64,000 nt of DNA from Burkholderia sp. D-99 (GTDB lineage: Bacteria; Pseudomonadota; Gammaproteobacteria; Burkholderiales; Burkholderiaceae): assembly GCF_011605345.1 (NCBI RefSeq), contig NZ_JAAOXM010000001.1, forward strand, positions 868,001 through 932,000, read 5' to 3'. This document shows, piece by piece, positions 43,954-52,664 of this stretch. The notes beneath the pieces were generated by a model that saw only the letters and a list, made by a program, of their open reading frames with translations, had not been told where the DNA came from and searched no databases. A program made the position numbers and the translations under genes. Numbering within the stretch: position 1 is the first letter of the stretch; every line of letters starts with the position of its first letter.

Positions 43954-44602
43954 GATAGTCTCCTTCGAAGAATCGGCCGGGCGGCGCGGCGCCCGCGGTT
44001 GCGGGCTGCGCACGGCTCACCGGCCGGGCCGGGGCCTGACGCGCGCCCCGGCAGTCCCGATCGGGCGTGCGGCCCGCGATCGCGTCGATCGCGTCTCTGG
44101 CACGAGGCGGCGGCAGCCGCCGAGGACGGGCGTCCGCGGCACTGGATCGGGAAGATCCCAGTGTGGGGCCCGACCGCAGGCAAGTCTGTCCCGAAAGTTT
44201 CGTGAAAGTGTGCCGATTTGTATGCGATTGTCTGAGTCTGTCGCGCCGGCCGTGCCTTCAAAACGTCGCAATATCCGATCAGGCCGCCTTCCTGCGGTGC
44301 AGTGCCGCCTCGTCGGCCCGATTTCCGCAGCCGGTCGCACGCGACAGATCGACGCGCCTCGCGGCGAGGTCATCCCATGTCTCGAAGATCGAACGGGCCC
44401 TCATCGGCACCGCGATCGCCGGTGTGCGCGTGTTTGTGCGCGCAGCCGGAATGACCATGAATCGTCAGACGTCGTTCCATCTGAAACAGCAATTGACTCA
44501 ATACGGATTTATTACGGTTTATCACTTGCGTTTCACACCAGTCTATCTAGACTGTTCAAGTCAAAACGGTCGAATGTGTCATTTTTTTAGGAGACGATCA
44601 CA
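43954..44602. promoter_or_regulatory. 649-bp divergent intergenic region with AT-rich promoter zone
   Basis: The left 450 bp are GC-rich with several open shadow frames lacking ribosome-binding sites. From about 44440 the DNA turns AT-rich and looks like a promoter for the 114-aa gene: CAATTGACTC... TTTATTACGG, and a perfect inverted repeat CAGTCTA-TC-TAGACTG (44539-44554) 49 bp before the start codon, a good operator candidate. No RNA gene was recognised. Confidence 0.5.
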
Positions 44603-44947
44603 ATGCGCCTCACCATTCGGATTAATGGCAGCGAATCGGCAACCCGGCAATCCTTCGCGGTACTGTGGGTCGATACCGACGAGGGCCTGTGGTCGCGCGA
44701 GGCACATCAGGGCATGGATCTTCCGACCTGGGGCAAAGTCCGCGACGTCGAGGGCGCAATGGCGCTCTGCGCGGCCGATGGCGGGAATGCCGTGTGCCAG
44801 TTGAAGGGTCTGTCGTTCGATGCAACGCAGCGCGAACAGGGCTCCGCCGTACTCGCCGGCAATCACGCCGGCGCATGGCGACTGCAGGCTGTCGATCGCT
44901 GCACGAGCGAGCCGGAATACCAGGAATTCATTTCCGTCACCCGATAG
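44603..44947 (+). CDS. Unknown small protein, 114 aa
   Basis: 114 residues with a clear AGGAG ribosome-binding site 9 bp before the ATG. The composition suggests a small soluble beta-rich domain: MRLTIRINGSESATRQSFAV, a Trp/Asp patch (LWVDTDEGLWSRE), two Cys (Cys54-type in ALCAADGGNAVCQL), and a C-terminus EYQEFISVTR. No domain is recognised and there is no signal peptide. It has its own promoter zone with an inverted repeat and its own terminator, so it is a single-gene unit. Confidence 0.75.
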   Translation: MRLTIRINGSESATRQSFAVLWVDTDEGLWSREAHQGMDLPTWGKVRDVEGAMALCAADGGNAVCQLKGLSFDATQREQGSAVLAGNHAGAWRLQAVDRCTSEPEYQEFISVTR

Positions 44948-45028
44948 AGATTATCGAGATAATTTGTCTGCGGTTTTCGGGTTTATTCCGGTTTCAGTGA
45001 TATTCATTTCGATATTCAGTATTAACGG

Positions 45029-45050
45029 CGCCCCTTTTCGGGGCGTTTTT
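45029..45050 (+). terminator. Intrinsic terminator of the 114-aa gene
   Basis: Six-bp stem CGCCCC/GGGGCG (45029-45034 and 45040-45045) with a 5-nt TTTTC loop, followed by five T. It lies 82 bp after the stop, in an AT-rich 3' region. Confidence 0.8.
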
Positions 45051-45364
45051 CATTTTCTGGTGCAAAGAAATAATCGTGCCCCGGGCAATTGATCGCACAC
45101 CGGGAACGGTCGGCATCGGCCGTAGCGGAAATCGCGCCCGCGCATCGACACACGCCGAATCGCCCGCCTTCCATCGCCTGTTGCATCGGTGATGTTCCGT
45201 TTCCCTCCGCCGTTCCTTCCCCTGTTCCGCCCTTTGCCGGACGGCCGATTCCCGCCTTTTCACGGGGCCGGAACACACTTTTCCCACACGGTGTTTACTC
45301 ATTTATTACAATCGCATTATCCAGACTGATTTGCCGCCCCTCGGCGGCCCGACCCGGCCATTGC
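45051..45364. promoter_or_regulatory. Leader/promoter region of the PBP gene, about 310 bp
   Basis: No small gene was recognised here. TTTATTACAATCGCATTATCC at about 45302-45322 is the AT-richest stretch and the likely promoter of the downstream transpeptidase gene. The start-proximal part carries no good ribosome-binding site (TTGC before ATG). Confidence 0.4.
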
Positions 45365-47260
45365 ATGAGCGTGAAAAAGAAGACCCACCCCGCCGATCCG
45401 TACGCGGCCGCGACCAAGAACCCCATGCTCGCGTCGCGCCTGCCGATGTGGCGCTCGAAGTTCGTCGTGATCCTCGTGTTCCTTGCATTCGCCGCGCTGA
45501 TCGGCCGCGCCTTCTGGGTGCAGGTCGCGAACAAGGAGTTCTACGTCGGCCAGGGCCAGAAACGCTACCAGCGCACGATCGAACTCGACGCGACACGCGG
45601 GCGCATCGTCGACCGCAACGGCGCGATGCTCGCCGTCAGCCTGTCGACCTATGAAATCTGGGCGAACCCGAAGCAGGTCGCCGACACCGACTACCCGCAG
45701 ATCTCGAAGCTGCTCGACATGCCGCTCGTCGAGGTCAAGCGGCGCCTCGGCAACGACAAGACGTTCGTGCTGCTCAAGCGGCAGGTCGACGCCGACACCG
45801 CGGGCAAGCTCGACAAGCTCGCGATCGACGGCATCACGCAGATCGCCGATTCGAAGCGCTTCTACCCGGAAGGCGAATCGGCCGCGCACGTGGTCGGCTT
45901 CACGAACGTCGAGGATAAGGGCCAGGAAGGCGTCGAGCTCGCGGCGAATGCGCGGCTGGTGGGTACGTCCGGGCAGCGCGAGGTGATCCGCGACCGGCTC
46001 GGCCGCATCGTGTCGGACACGCGCCCGCTCGTGCCGGCACAGCACGGCGCTACGATCGAACTGACGATCGACCGCCGCATCCAGCAGCTCGCATTCAGCC
46101 AGCTCAAGGCGGCCGTGGTCGAGAACAACGCGCTGGCCGGCAGCGTCGTGGTGCTCGACGCGCAGAACGGCGAGATCCTCGCGCTCGCGAACTACCCGAC
46201 CTTCGACCCGAACGACCGCGCGCGCCTCACCGGCCAGCAGTTGCGCAACCGTGCGGTGATCGACACGTTCGAACCGGGCTCGACGATCAAGCCGCTCGTC
46301 GTCGCGCTGTCGATCGACGAGCGCAAGGTCACGCCGAACACGATCATCAACACGTCGCCGGGCACCTACAAGATCGGCCCGGCCGTCATCCACGACACGT
46401 CGAACCACGGTTCGCTGACCGTCTCGCAGGCGCTGCAGAAGTCGAGCAACGTCGCGCTCGCGAAGCTCGCGCTGAACCTCCCCGCCGAAACGATCTGGAA
46501 CAAATACCAGGAATACGGGATCGGCCGTGCGCCGGAACTGACGTTCCCGGGCGTCGCGTCGGGCCGGTTGCGCGGCTACAAGCGCTGGCGGCCGATCGAG
46601 CAGGCGACGATGGCGTACGGTTACGGCCTGTCGATGTCGCTGCTGCAGATCGCGCAAACCTATACGGCCTATGCGGGAGACGGCACGCTGCACCCGGTGT
46701 CGCTGCTGAAGAACGGCACCGACCAGCAGACGATCGACGCGCATCGCGGCCACCGCGTGACGTCGGCGCAAACGGCCGCGTCGATCCGCTCGATGCTCGA
46801 GATGGCGGTCGGCGAAGGCGGCACGGGGCGCCGCGCGCGCGTCGACGGCTACCGGATTGGCGGCAAGACGGGTACCGCGCGCAAGCAGGTCGGCGCGACC
46901 TATGCGAAGGGCAAGTACCGCGCGCTGTTCGCGGGGATGGCGCCGATGAGCAACCCGCGCCTGATCGTCGCGGTGATGATCGACGAGCCGCGCGGCAAGG
47001 GCTACTACGGCGGCACGGTGGCCGGCCCGGTGTTCGCGTCGGTCACGAGCGGCTCGCTGCAGCTGCTCGGCGTGCCGCCCGACGCGCCGGTCGAGCCCGA
47101 AAAGGCGCCGCCGCTGAAGGCCGTTGCCCCGCAGAAGACGGTGGCTGCGCCGAAAGCGGCTGCGCAAACCAGGACGGCCGCGGCACCGAAAGCCACCACG
47201 CCGTTGAAGACTGCCGCGCCGTCGAAAGCGCCGGTGCAGCCGGTCACCGCGGCCGGATGA
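45365..47260 (+). CDS. FtsI/PBP3-type peptidoglycan transpeptidase (class B PBP), second copy type
   Basis: 631 residues from the ATG at 45365; a longer frame upstream is Pro/Arg-rich and not part of the family. Cytoplasmic tail, one membrane helix (about 33-54), PBP dimer domain (TRGRIVDRNGAMLAVS), and the transpeptidase with SxxK Ser306-Lys309 (GSTIK), SxN Ser360-Asn362 (KSSN) and KTG 501-503. It crosslinks peptidoglycan at the septum or during stress. It is not beside mraW, ftsL or murE, so it is not the dcw-cluster ftsI but a stand-alone homologue. The last about 50 residues are Ala/Pro/Lys low complexity. Confidence 0.92.
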   Translation: MSVKKKTHPADPYAAATKNPMLASRLPMWRSKFVVILVFLAFAALIGRAFWVQVANKEFYVGQGQKRYQRTIELDATRGRIVDRNGAMLAVSLSTYEIWANPKQVADTDYPQISKLLDMPLVEVKRRLGNDKTFVLLKRQVDADTAGKLDKLAIDGITQIADSKRFYPEGESAAHVVGFTNVEDKGQEGVELAANARLVGTSGQREVIRDRLGRIVSDTRPLVPAQHGATIELTIDRRIQQLAFSQLKAAVVENNALAGSVVVLDAQNGEILALANYPTFDPNDRARLTGQQLRNRAVIDTFEPGSTIKPLVVALSIDERKVTPNTIINTSPGTYKIGPAVIHDTSNHGSLTVSQALQKSSNVALAKLALNLPAETIWNKYQEYGIGRAPELTFPGVASGRLRGYKRWRPIEQATMAYGYGLSMSLLQIAQTYTAYAGDGTLHPVSLLKNGTDQQTIDAHRGHRVTSAQTAASIRSMLEMAVGEGGTGRRARVDGYRIGGKTGTARKQVGATYAKGKYRALFAGMAPMSNPRLIVAVMIDEPRGKGYYGGTVAGPVFASVTSGSLQLLGVPPDAPVEPEKAPPLKAVAPQKTVAAPKAAAQTRTAAAPKATTPLKTAAPSKAPVQPVTAAG

Positions 47261-47272
47261 TCGGTCCAGGCC

Positions 47273-47302
47273 CACGCGACACGCCGGCCTCCGGCGCGCG
47301 TG
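47273..47302 (+). terminator. Hairpin after the PBP gene
   Basis: CACGCG...CGCGTG arms (47273-47278, 47297-47302) enclose an inner GCCGG/CCGGC stem, 12 bp after the PBP stop. It lacks a T-run. Confidence 0.4.
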
Positions 47303-47468
47303 GCACACCGGCTGCCCCTCACCCCCACGCGATTCCCCGCCTCGGGCACCGTCCCACTTTCTAGGAATGCCGCGCATCATTTGAGCGTTTCCGCTCCCTC
47401 CTCCTACAATTTTTCCGCGCCCCGGGCAGCCCTGCCTAGGTGCGCGACTACAAAATGGAGAGAGACGC

Positions 47469-48464
47469 ATGCGATTCCACTGGAAGACGCTCGCACCGGC
47501 CATCGCGAGTGCTGTGCTGGCCGGCGGGCTGCCCGCCCATGCCGCCGACCCCGCCGACGTGAAAATCGGCTTCCTCGTCAAACAGCCGGACGACCCGTGG
47601 TTCCAGGACGAATGGCGCTTCGCCGAGCAAGCGGCGAAGGAAAAGCATTTCACGCTGATCAAGATCGCGACGCCGAGCGGCGAAAAGGTATCGACCGCGC
47701 TCGACAGCCTCGCCGCGCAAAAGGCGCAGGGCGTGATCATCTGCGCGCCCGACGTGAAGCTCGGCCCCGGCATCGCGGCAAAGGCGAAGCGCGCGGGGAT
47801 CAAGCTGATGTCGGTCGACGACCAGCTCGTCGACGGCCGCGGCGCACCGCTTCAGGGCGTGCCGCACATGGGCATCTCCGCGTACAAGATCGGCCAGCAG
47901 GTCGGCCAGGCAATCGCGGACGAAACGAAGCGGCGCGGCTGGAATCCGGCCGAGGTCGGCATCATCCGGATCGCATACGACCAGTTGCCGACCGCGAAGG
48001 AGCGCACGACAGGCGCGGTCGATGCGCTCAAGGCCGCCGGCTTCCCGGCCGCGAACGTGATCGACGCACCCGAAATGACGGCCGACACCGAAGGCGCGTT
48101 CAACGCGGCGAACATCGCGCTCACCAAGCATGCGAATTTCAAGCGCTGGGTCGCGTTCGGCTCGAACGACGACACGACGGTCGGCGCGGTGCGCGCGGCC
48201 GAGGGGCGCGGCATCGGCGCGGACGCGATGGTCGCGGTCGGCATCAACGGCAGCCAGGTCGCGCTCAACGAATTCGCGAAACCGAAACCGACGGGCTTCT
48301 ACGGCTCGATCCTGCTGAATCCGCGCCAGCACGGCTACCAGACGAGCATCAACATGTACGACTGGATCACGAAGAACCAGGCGCCGCCGCCGCTCGTGCT
48401 GACGTCCGGCACGCTGATCACGCGCGACAACGAAAAGCAGGCACGCGCCGCGCTCGGCCTGTGA
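47469..48464 (+). CDS. araF: AraF-like periplasmic L-arabinose-binding protein
   Basis: 331 residues with a Sec signal (cleavage after AHA, about 25). Peripla_BP fold of the AraF branch: DVKIGFLVKQPDDPWFQDEWRFAEQAAKEKHF, QAIADETKRRGWNPAEVGIIRIAYDQLPTAKERTTGAVDALK, WVAFGSNDDTTVGAVRAAEGRGIG and GINGSQVALNEFAKPKPTGFYGSILL, collinear with E. coli AraF. GGAGAGA precedes the ATG. It should bind arabinose or a similar pentose, but the ATPase (AraG) and permease (AraH) that normally follow are absent; an SDR gene comes next instead. Confidence 0.9.
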   Translation: MRFHWKTLAPAIASAVLAGGLPAHAADPADVKIGFLVKQPDDPWFQDEWRFAEQAAKEKHFTLIKIATPSGEKVSTALDSLAAQKAQGVIICAPDVKLGPGIAAKAKRAGIKLMSVDDQLVDGRGAPLQGVPHMGISAYKIGQQVGQAIADETKRRGWNPAEVGIIRIAYDQLPTAKERTTGAVDALKAAGFPAANVIDAPEMTADTEGAFNAANIALTKHANFKRWVAFGSNDDTTVGAVRAAEGRGIGADAMVAVGINGSQVALNEFAKPKPTGFYGSILLNPRQHGYQTSINMYDWITKNQAPPPLVLTSGTLITRDNEKQARAALGL

Positions 48465-48483
48465 GCCGGCACAAGGAGCCGAC

Positions 48484-49248
48484 ATGACACGCACCACCCT
48501 CGTGACGGGCGCCGCCGGCGGCATCGGCCAGGCGCTGTGCCGCACCTTCCTCGCGGCCGGCGACCGCGTGCTCGCGCTCGATCGCGACCGCGCGGCGCTC
48601 GACCACTTCATCGATACGCTCGGCGACGCGCGCGTGACGCCGGTTGTCGACGACCTGACCGACGCCGAGCGGCTGCGTTCGATGCTCGAATCGCATCCGC
48701 AAGCCGACGTGCTCGTCGCAAACGCGGGCACGGCCGCGTCGACCACCTTGCGCGACACGACACCCGCCACCTGGCGCACGGATCTCGACGCGAACCTGAC
48801 GGCCACCTACCTGAGCGTCGAAGCCGTGCTGCCCGGCATGCGCGCGCGCGGGCGCGGCGCGATCGCGATCATCGGTTCGGTCAACGGCGTGCATGCGCTC
48901 GGGCATCCGGCGTACAGCGCGGCCAAGGCCGGGCTGATCAGCTACACGAAATCGCTCGCGATCGAATACGGCCGCGACGGCGTGCGCGCGAACATCGTGT
49001 TGCCGGGCACCGTGAAGACGCCTGCGTGGGAAGCGCGCGTGCAGCGCAATCCGCAGGTGTTCGAGCAATTGAGGAAGTGGTATCCGCTCGACGATTTCGC
49101 GACACCCGACGACGTCGCGCAGGCCGCGCTGTTCCTGTGCTCGCCGGCGGCGCGGATCATCACGGGCGTCGCGCTGCCCGTCGACGGCGGCCTGCTGGCC
49201 GGCAATCGCGTGATGGCGCAGGAGCTGACGCTCGAGACGTTCTACTGA
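48484..49248 (+). CDS. Short-chain dehydrogenase/reductase, sugar-type
   Basis: 254 residues, classical SDR. Cofactor motif TGAAGGIG (8-15), NAG in VANAGTAAS, catalytic Ser in IGSVNGVHALG and Tyr-x3-Lys in YSAAKAG, and the closing LPVDGGLLAGN. It begins 20 bp after araF in the same direction and is probably co-transcribed, consistent with an arabinose or pentose dehydrogenase of the non-phosphorylated pathway (inference). The Asp-rich beta2 end (ALDRDR) suggests NAD preference. Confidence 0.88.
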   Translation: MTRTTLVTGAAGGIGQALCRTFLAAGDRVLALDRDRAALDHFIDTLGDARVTPVVDDLTDAERLRSMLESHPQADVLVANAGTAASTTLRDTTPATWRTDLDANLTATYLSVEAVLPGMRARGRGAIAIIGSVNGVHALGHPAYSAAKAGLISYTKSLAIEYGRDGVRANIVLPGTVKTPAWEARVQRNPQVFEQLRKWYPLDDFATPDDVAQAALFLCSPAARIITGVALPVDGGLLAGNRVMAQELTLETFY

Positions 49249-49259
49249 AACTGAAGTGC

Positions 49260-49295
49260 GCAGGGCCGGCGGCCGCCCGGGCCGCCGCGCCCTGC
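49260..49295. terminator. Bidirectional hairpin after the araF-SDR operon
   Basis: 15-bp arms (49260-49274 with 49280-49295) pair with a single bulge around a short loop, 12 bp after the SDR stop and 29 bp short of the convergent antiporter stop. Confidence 0.5.
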
Positions 49296-49323
49296 CTGGA
49301 GCGCGGCGCGATGCCGCGCGCCG

Positions 49324-51042
49324 TCAATGCGCAGCGGCCGCGACCGGCTTCACCATCCTGCCGAGCACGTGCTCGGTCATCCCGCGCGCGAGTTCGGACT
49401 CGCCCATGAACACGGTGCCGATGCCCTCGTTCGACAGCAGCGCGGCCTCGTCGCCGCTGTTCGTGCACAGCACGACCTCGAGCGCCGGGTTGAGCGTGCG
49501 CGAGATCTCGACGATCTGCCGCACATCGAACACGTCGGGCAGCGTGACGACCAGCATCCCGGCCCGCGCGATATGCGCCTGCACGAGCACGATCGGCTCG
49601 ATCGCATCGCCCGACACGGCCGCGACGCCTTCCGCGCGCAGCTTCTCGACGAGCTCGCGGTTCTGCTCGACGACGACATACGCGATCCCGCGCTCGTCCA
49701 GCGCATGCGCGATCCGCGTGCCGACCTTGCCGTAGCCGACGATCACGACTTGCCCGGTCAAATGCGTCTGCGGCGTCGACATCGGCAGCGCGGCGAGCGG
49801 ATCGTCGCGCGCCTCGAGCTTGCGCGCGAACGCCGAATGCTTGCGGATCCACACGAGCGCCGGATCGATCATCGCGAACAGCAGCGTGTTCATCGCGATC
49901 GAGATCAGCGCGACCGCCAGAATCAGGCTCTGCCCCTCGGCCGACAGCAGCCCGAGCGCGCGGCCGAGCCCCGCGAGGATGAACGAGAACTCGCCGATCT
50001 GCGCGAGGCCCGCGCCGACCGTCAGTGCGGTGTTCAGCGGATAGCGGAACGCGATCACGAGCGCGACCGCCGCGAGCGTCTTGCCGATCACCACGATCGC
50101 CGCGACCTCGATCACGTGCAACGGCTCCGCGAGCAGGATCTTCGGGTCGAACAGCATCCCGACCGAAATGAAGAACAGCACCGAGAACGCGTCGCGCAGC
50201 GGCAGCGTCTCGTCGGCCGCGCGCCGGCTGAATTCCGACTCGCGCATCATCATCCCGGCGAAGAACGCGCCGAGCGCGAACGACACGTCGAACAGCTTCG
50301 CCGCGCCGAACGCGATGCCGACCGCGGCCGCGATCATGCACAGCGTGAACAGCTCGCGCGAGCCCGTGCGCGCGACGAGCCACAGAATGCGCGGAAACAC
50401 CCGCTTGCCGACCACCAGCATCAATGCGATGAACGCCGCGACCTTCAGCATCGTGACACCGAGCGTGCCCCACACGCTGCCGCCGGCCGCATGCGCGTCG
50501 CCGGGCGGCGTGCCGCCGAGCAGCCCCGCGACGGGCGGCAGCAGCACGAGCACGAGCACCATCACGAGATCCTCGACGACGAGCCAGCCGACCGCGATGC
50601 GCCCGTTGACCGACTCGACGAGCCCGCGCCCTTCGAGCGCACGCAGCAGCACGACGGTACTTGCCACCGACAGCGCGAGCCCGAACACGAGCGCCGCACC
50701 GACGCTCCAGCCCCAGGTGAGCGCGAGCCCGCCGCCGAGCAGCGTGGCCACCGTAATCTGGACAATGGCGCCCGGCAGCGCGATCTTGCGCACCGCGAGC
50801 AGATCGCCGAGCGAGAAATGCAGGCCGACGCCGAACATCAGCAGCATCACGCCCACTTCGGCGAGCTGCTGCGCGAGCGACAGATCGCCGACGAAGCCGG
50901 GCGTGCCGGGGCCGATCACGATCCCGGCGAGCAGATAGCCGACGAGCGGCGGCATTTTCAGCAGCGACGCGAAGTAACCGAAAATCATCGCGAGACCGAA
51001 ACCGGCCGCGAGCAACGCAATCAGGCTGACGTCATGAGGCAT
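49324..51042 (-). CDS. YbaL/KefB-type cation:proton antiporter with TrkA-N domain
   Basis: 572 residues. About 12-13 membrane helices of the CPA2 exchanger fold (1-390, with GYLLAGIVIGPGTPGFVGD and FGVGLHFSLGDLL near the start), then a RCK/TrkA-N nucleotide-binding domain at about 415-540 (VIVGYGKVGTRIAHALDERG). Family members exchange K+ or Na+ for H+; the RCK domain gives NAD(H) or nucleotide control. No KefF-like ancillary subunit is adjacent. Monocistronic. I would call it YbaL-like rather than KefB because the glutathione-binding region is not recognisable. Confidence 0.9.
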   Translation of the reverse strand: MPHDVSLIALLAAGFGLAMIFGYFASLLKMPPLVGYLLAGIVIGPGTPGFVGDLSLAQQLAEVGVMLLMFGVGLHFSLGDLLAVRKIALPGAIVQITVATLLGGGLALTWGWSVGAALVFGLALSVASTVVLLRALEGRGLVESVNGRIAVGWLVVEDLVMVLVLVLLPPVAGLLGGTPPGDAHAAGGSVWGTLGVTMLKVAAFIALMLVVGKRVFPRILWLVARTGSRELFTLCMIAAAVGIAFGAAKLFDVSFALGAFFAGMMMRESEFSRRAADETLPLRDAFSVLFFISVGMLFDPKILLAEPLHVIEVAAIVVIGKTLAAVALVIAFRYPLNTALTVGAGLAQIGEFSFILAGLGRALGLLSAEGQSLILAVALISIAMNTLLFAMIDPALVWIRKHSAFARKLEARDDPLAALPMSTPQTHLTGQVVIVGYGKVGTRIAHALDERGIAYVVVEQNRELVEKLRAEGVAAVSGDAIEPIVLVQAHIARAGMLVVTLPDVFDVRQIVEISRTLNPALEVVLCTNSGDEAALLSNEGIGTVFMGESELARGMTEHVLGRMVKPVAAAAH

Positions 51043-51114
51043 CCCCCCTCCCGAGTTCTTGTAACTATTTAGTAAGGTTCAAGAGTGGAAGGATAAGGGA
51101 TGAGGCGGAACAAT

Positions 51115-51151
51115 GGCGCGCCACCGCGAAAATTTCACGCGGTGGCGCGCC
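51115..51151. terminator. Very strong hairpin between cytochrome and antiporter genes
   Basis: A perfect 14-bp GC stem (51115-51128 and 51138-51151) with loop AAAATTTCA lies 100 bp past the cytochrome stop, in the leftward direction of that operon. On the minus strand ATTGTT follows; on the plus strand CTTT follows. It should end or stabilise the dehydrogenase operon message before the antiporter gene. Confidence 0.6.
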
Positions 51152-51251
51152 TTTGCGGGGTGCAACCCCGGCGAAACGACAGGCGCCGTGCAGATCGCGG
51201 CGACGCCTTGAAGCCCATCGGACAGGCGGGGCCGGCACCCCGCCGCCCCCG

Positions 51252-52664
51252 TCAGCGCGACGCTTGCGGGAACCGTGCGCCCGGCGGCGGTTCGGGCCGG
51301 GTCGACGGCACGCTCTTGCGCACCTTCGCGACCTGCGCGGCCGTCACCGGCGCGCCCGTGTTGCCCCAGCTCGTGCGCACGAAGTTCGACACGTCCGCGA
51401 CTTCCTGGTCCGACAGGCGCCAGCCGAACGGCGGCATCGTGAAGGTCGACGGCGCGGTGCGCGTACCCTCCAGCGCGCTGCCTTCCAGCACGACGTGGAT
51501 CAGCGAGGTCGGATCGTCGCCCTGCACGACCGGGTTGCCGGCGAGCGCCGGGAACACGCGCGTGTAGCCGTGGCCGTCGCTGCGGTGGCAGGCCGTGCAG
51601 TTGTCGCGATAGACGGCCGCGCCGGGCTTGCTCGCGTCGCCGGCCTGCAGCGCCTTGGCAGCGGCCGCGTCGTACACGTGCGGCTGCTCGCCCTGCACGC
51701 GCGGCGGCAGCGTCTTCAGGTAGCGTGCGATTGCGTTGAGGTCGTCGTCGGTCATGTGCTGCATGCTGTGGCCGACCACGTCCGTCATCCCGCCGAATGC
51801 AGCCGTGCGCAGCGTGCGGCCCGTCTTCAGGAACTGCACGATCTCGGCTTCGTTCCACGTGCCGAGGCCCGTGCGCGGCTCGCCGCGCAGGCTCGTCGGC
51901 ACCCAGCCGTCGATCGCCGCGCCGCCGGCCAGGAAGTCCGGGCCGTCCGCGTCGGTCAGCCCGCGCTCCTGCATGGTCGGCGCGCGCGGCGTGTGGCATG
52001 CGCCGCAGTGGCCGAGACCCTGCACGAGATACGCGCCGCGCGCGACCACCGGATCGGTGTACGGCGCCGCATCGAACGGCTTCGGCGTCGGCGCGAACAT
52101 CTTGCGCCAGATCCCGAGCGGCCAGCGCATCGACAGCGGCCACACGATGTCGACCGCACGGTTCTCGTGCTCGACGGGCGCGACGCCGTGCATGAAGTAC
52201 GCGTACAGCGCCTTCATGTCGTCGTCGGTCAGGCGCGCGTAGGACGGGAACGGCATGGCCGGATACATCGTGTCGCCGTTCTTGCGCACACCCTCGCGCA
52301 CCGCGCGCGTGAAGTCCTCGTAAGTCCAGCCGCCGAGGCCCGTTTTCGGATCCGGCGTGATGTTCGTCGAGTAGATCCCGCCGATCGGCGTGTCGAATTT
52401 CAGCCCGCCCGCGAACGGCTTGCCGCCGCTCGCGGTGTGGCATGCGATGCAGTCGCCTGCCCGCGCGAGGTATTCGCCTCGCTTGATCAGGTTCGCGTCG
52501 GCGGATTGCGCCGCGGGTGCGGCCGCCGGGCCGGAAGCCGCCGCGGGCGCGGCAGGCTGCGCAAACGCCGTCGAGCCCGCGAAGCCGAGCGCGGCCCAGG
52601 CCGCACCAGCCGCCAGCGCGCGCGACATCCGGCGCGCGACGTTGTGGTTCATCGTCCTCTTCAT
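51252..52664 (-). CDS. Triheme cytochrome c subunit of membrane FAD dehydrogenase
   Basis: 470 residues from MKRT at 52664; its start overlaps the oxidoreductase stop (TATGA). Signal peptide, Ala/Pro-rich linker, then three heme c sites: CIACH (72-76), CGACH (220-224) and CTACH (356-360), the layout of gluconate, sorbitol and alcohol dehydrogenase cytochrome subunits. It carries electrons from the FAD subunit to ubiquinone. Third gene of the three-gene operon; a C-terminal Pro-rich tail (RPEPPPGARFPQASR) closes it. Confidence 0.92.
   Translation of the reverse strand: MKRTMNHNVARRMSRALAAGAAWAALGFAGSTAFAQPAAPAAASGPAAAPAAQSADANLIKRGEYLARAGDCIACHTASGGKPFAGGLKFDTPIGGIYSTNITPDPKTGLGGWTYEDFTRAVREGVRKNGDTMYPAMPFPSYARLTDDDMKALYAYFMHGVAPVEHENRAVDIVWPLSMRWPLGIWRKMFAPTPKPFDAAPYTDPVVARGAYLVQGLGHCGACHTPRAPTMQERGLTDADGPDFLAGGAAIDGWVPTSLRGEPRTGLGTWNEAEIVQFLKTGRTLRTAAFGGMTDVVGHSMQHMTDDDLNAIARYLKTLPPRVQGEQPHVYDAAAAKALQAGDASKPGAAVYRDNCTACHRSDGHGYTRVFPALAGNPVVQGDDPTSLIHVVLEGSALEGTRTAPSTFTMPPFGWRLSDQEVADVSNFVRTSWGNTGAPVTAAQVAKVRKSVPSTRPEPPPGARFPQASR

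Noticed and set aside
43781..44590. 269-codon plus-strand frame in the large gap
   Set aside because: Its first part is antisense to the reductase-type gene, with no ribosome-binding site and no domain-like composition.
47300..48487. 395-codon Arg-rich frame over araF
   Set aside because: It is a plus-one shadow of the araF gene.
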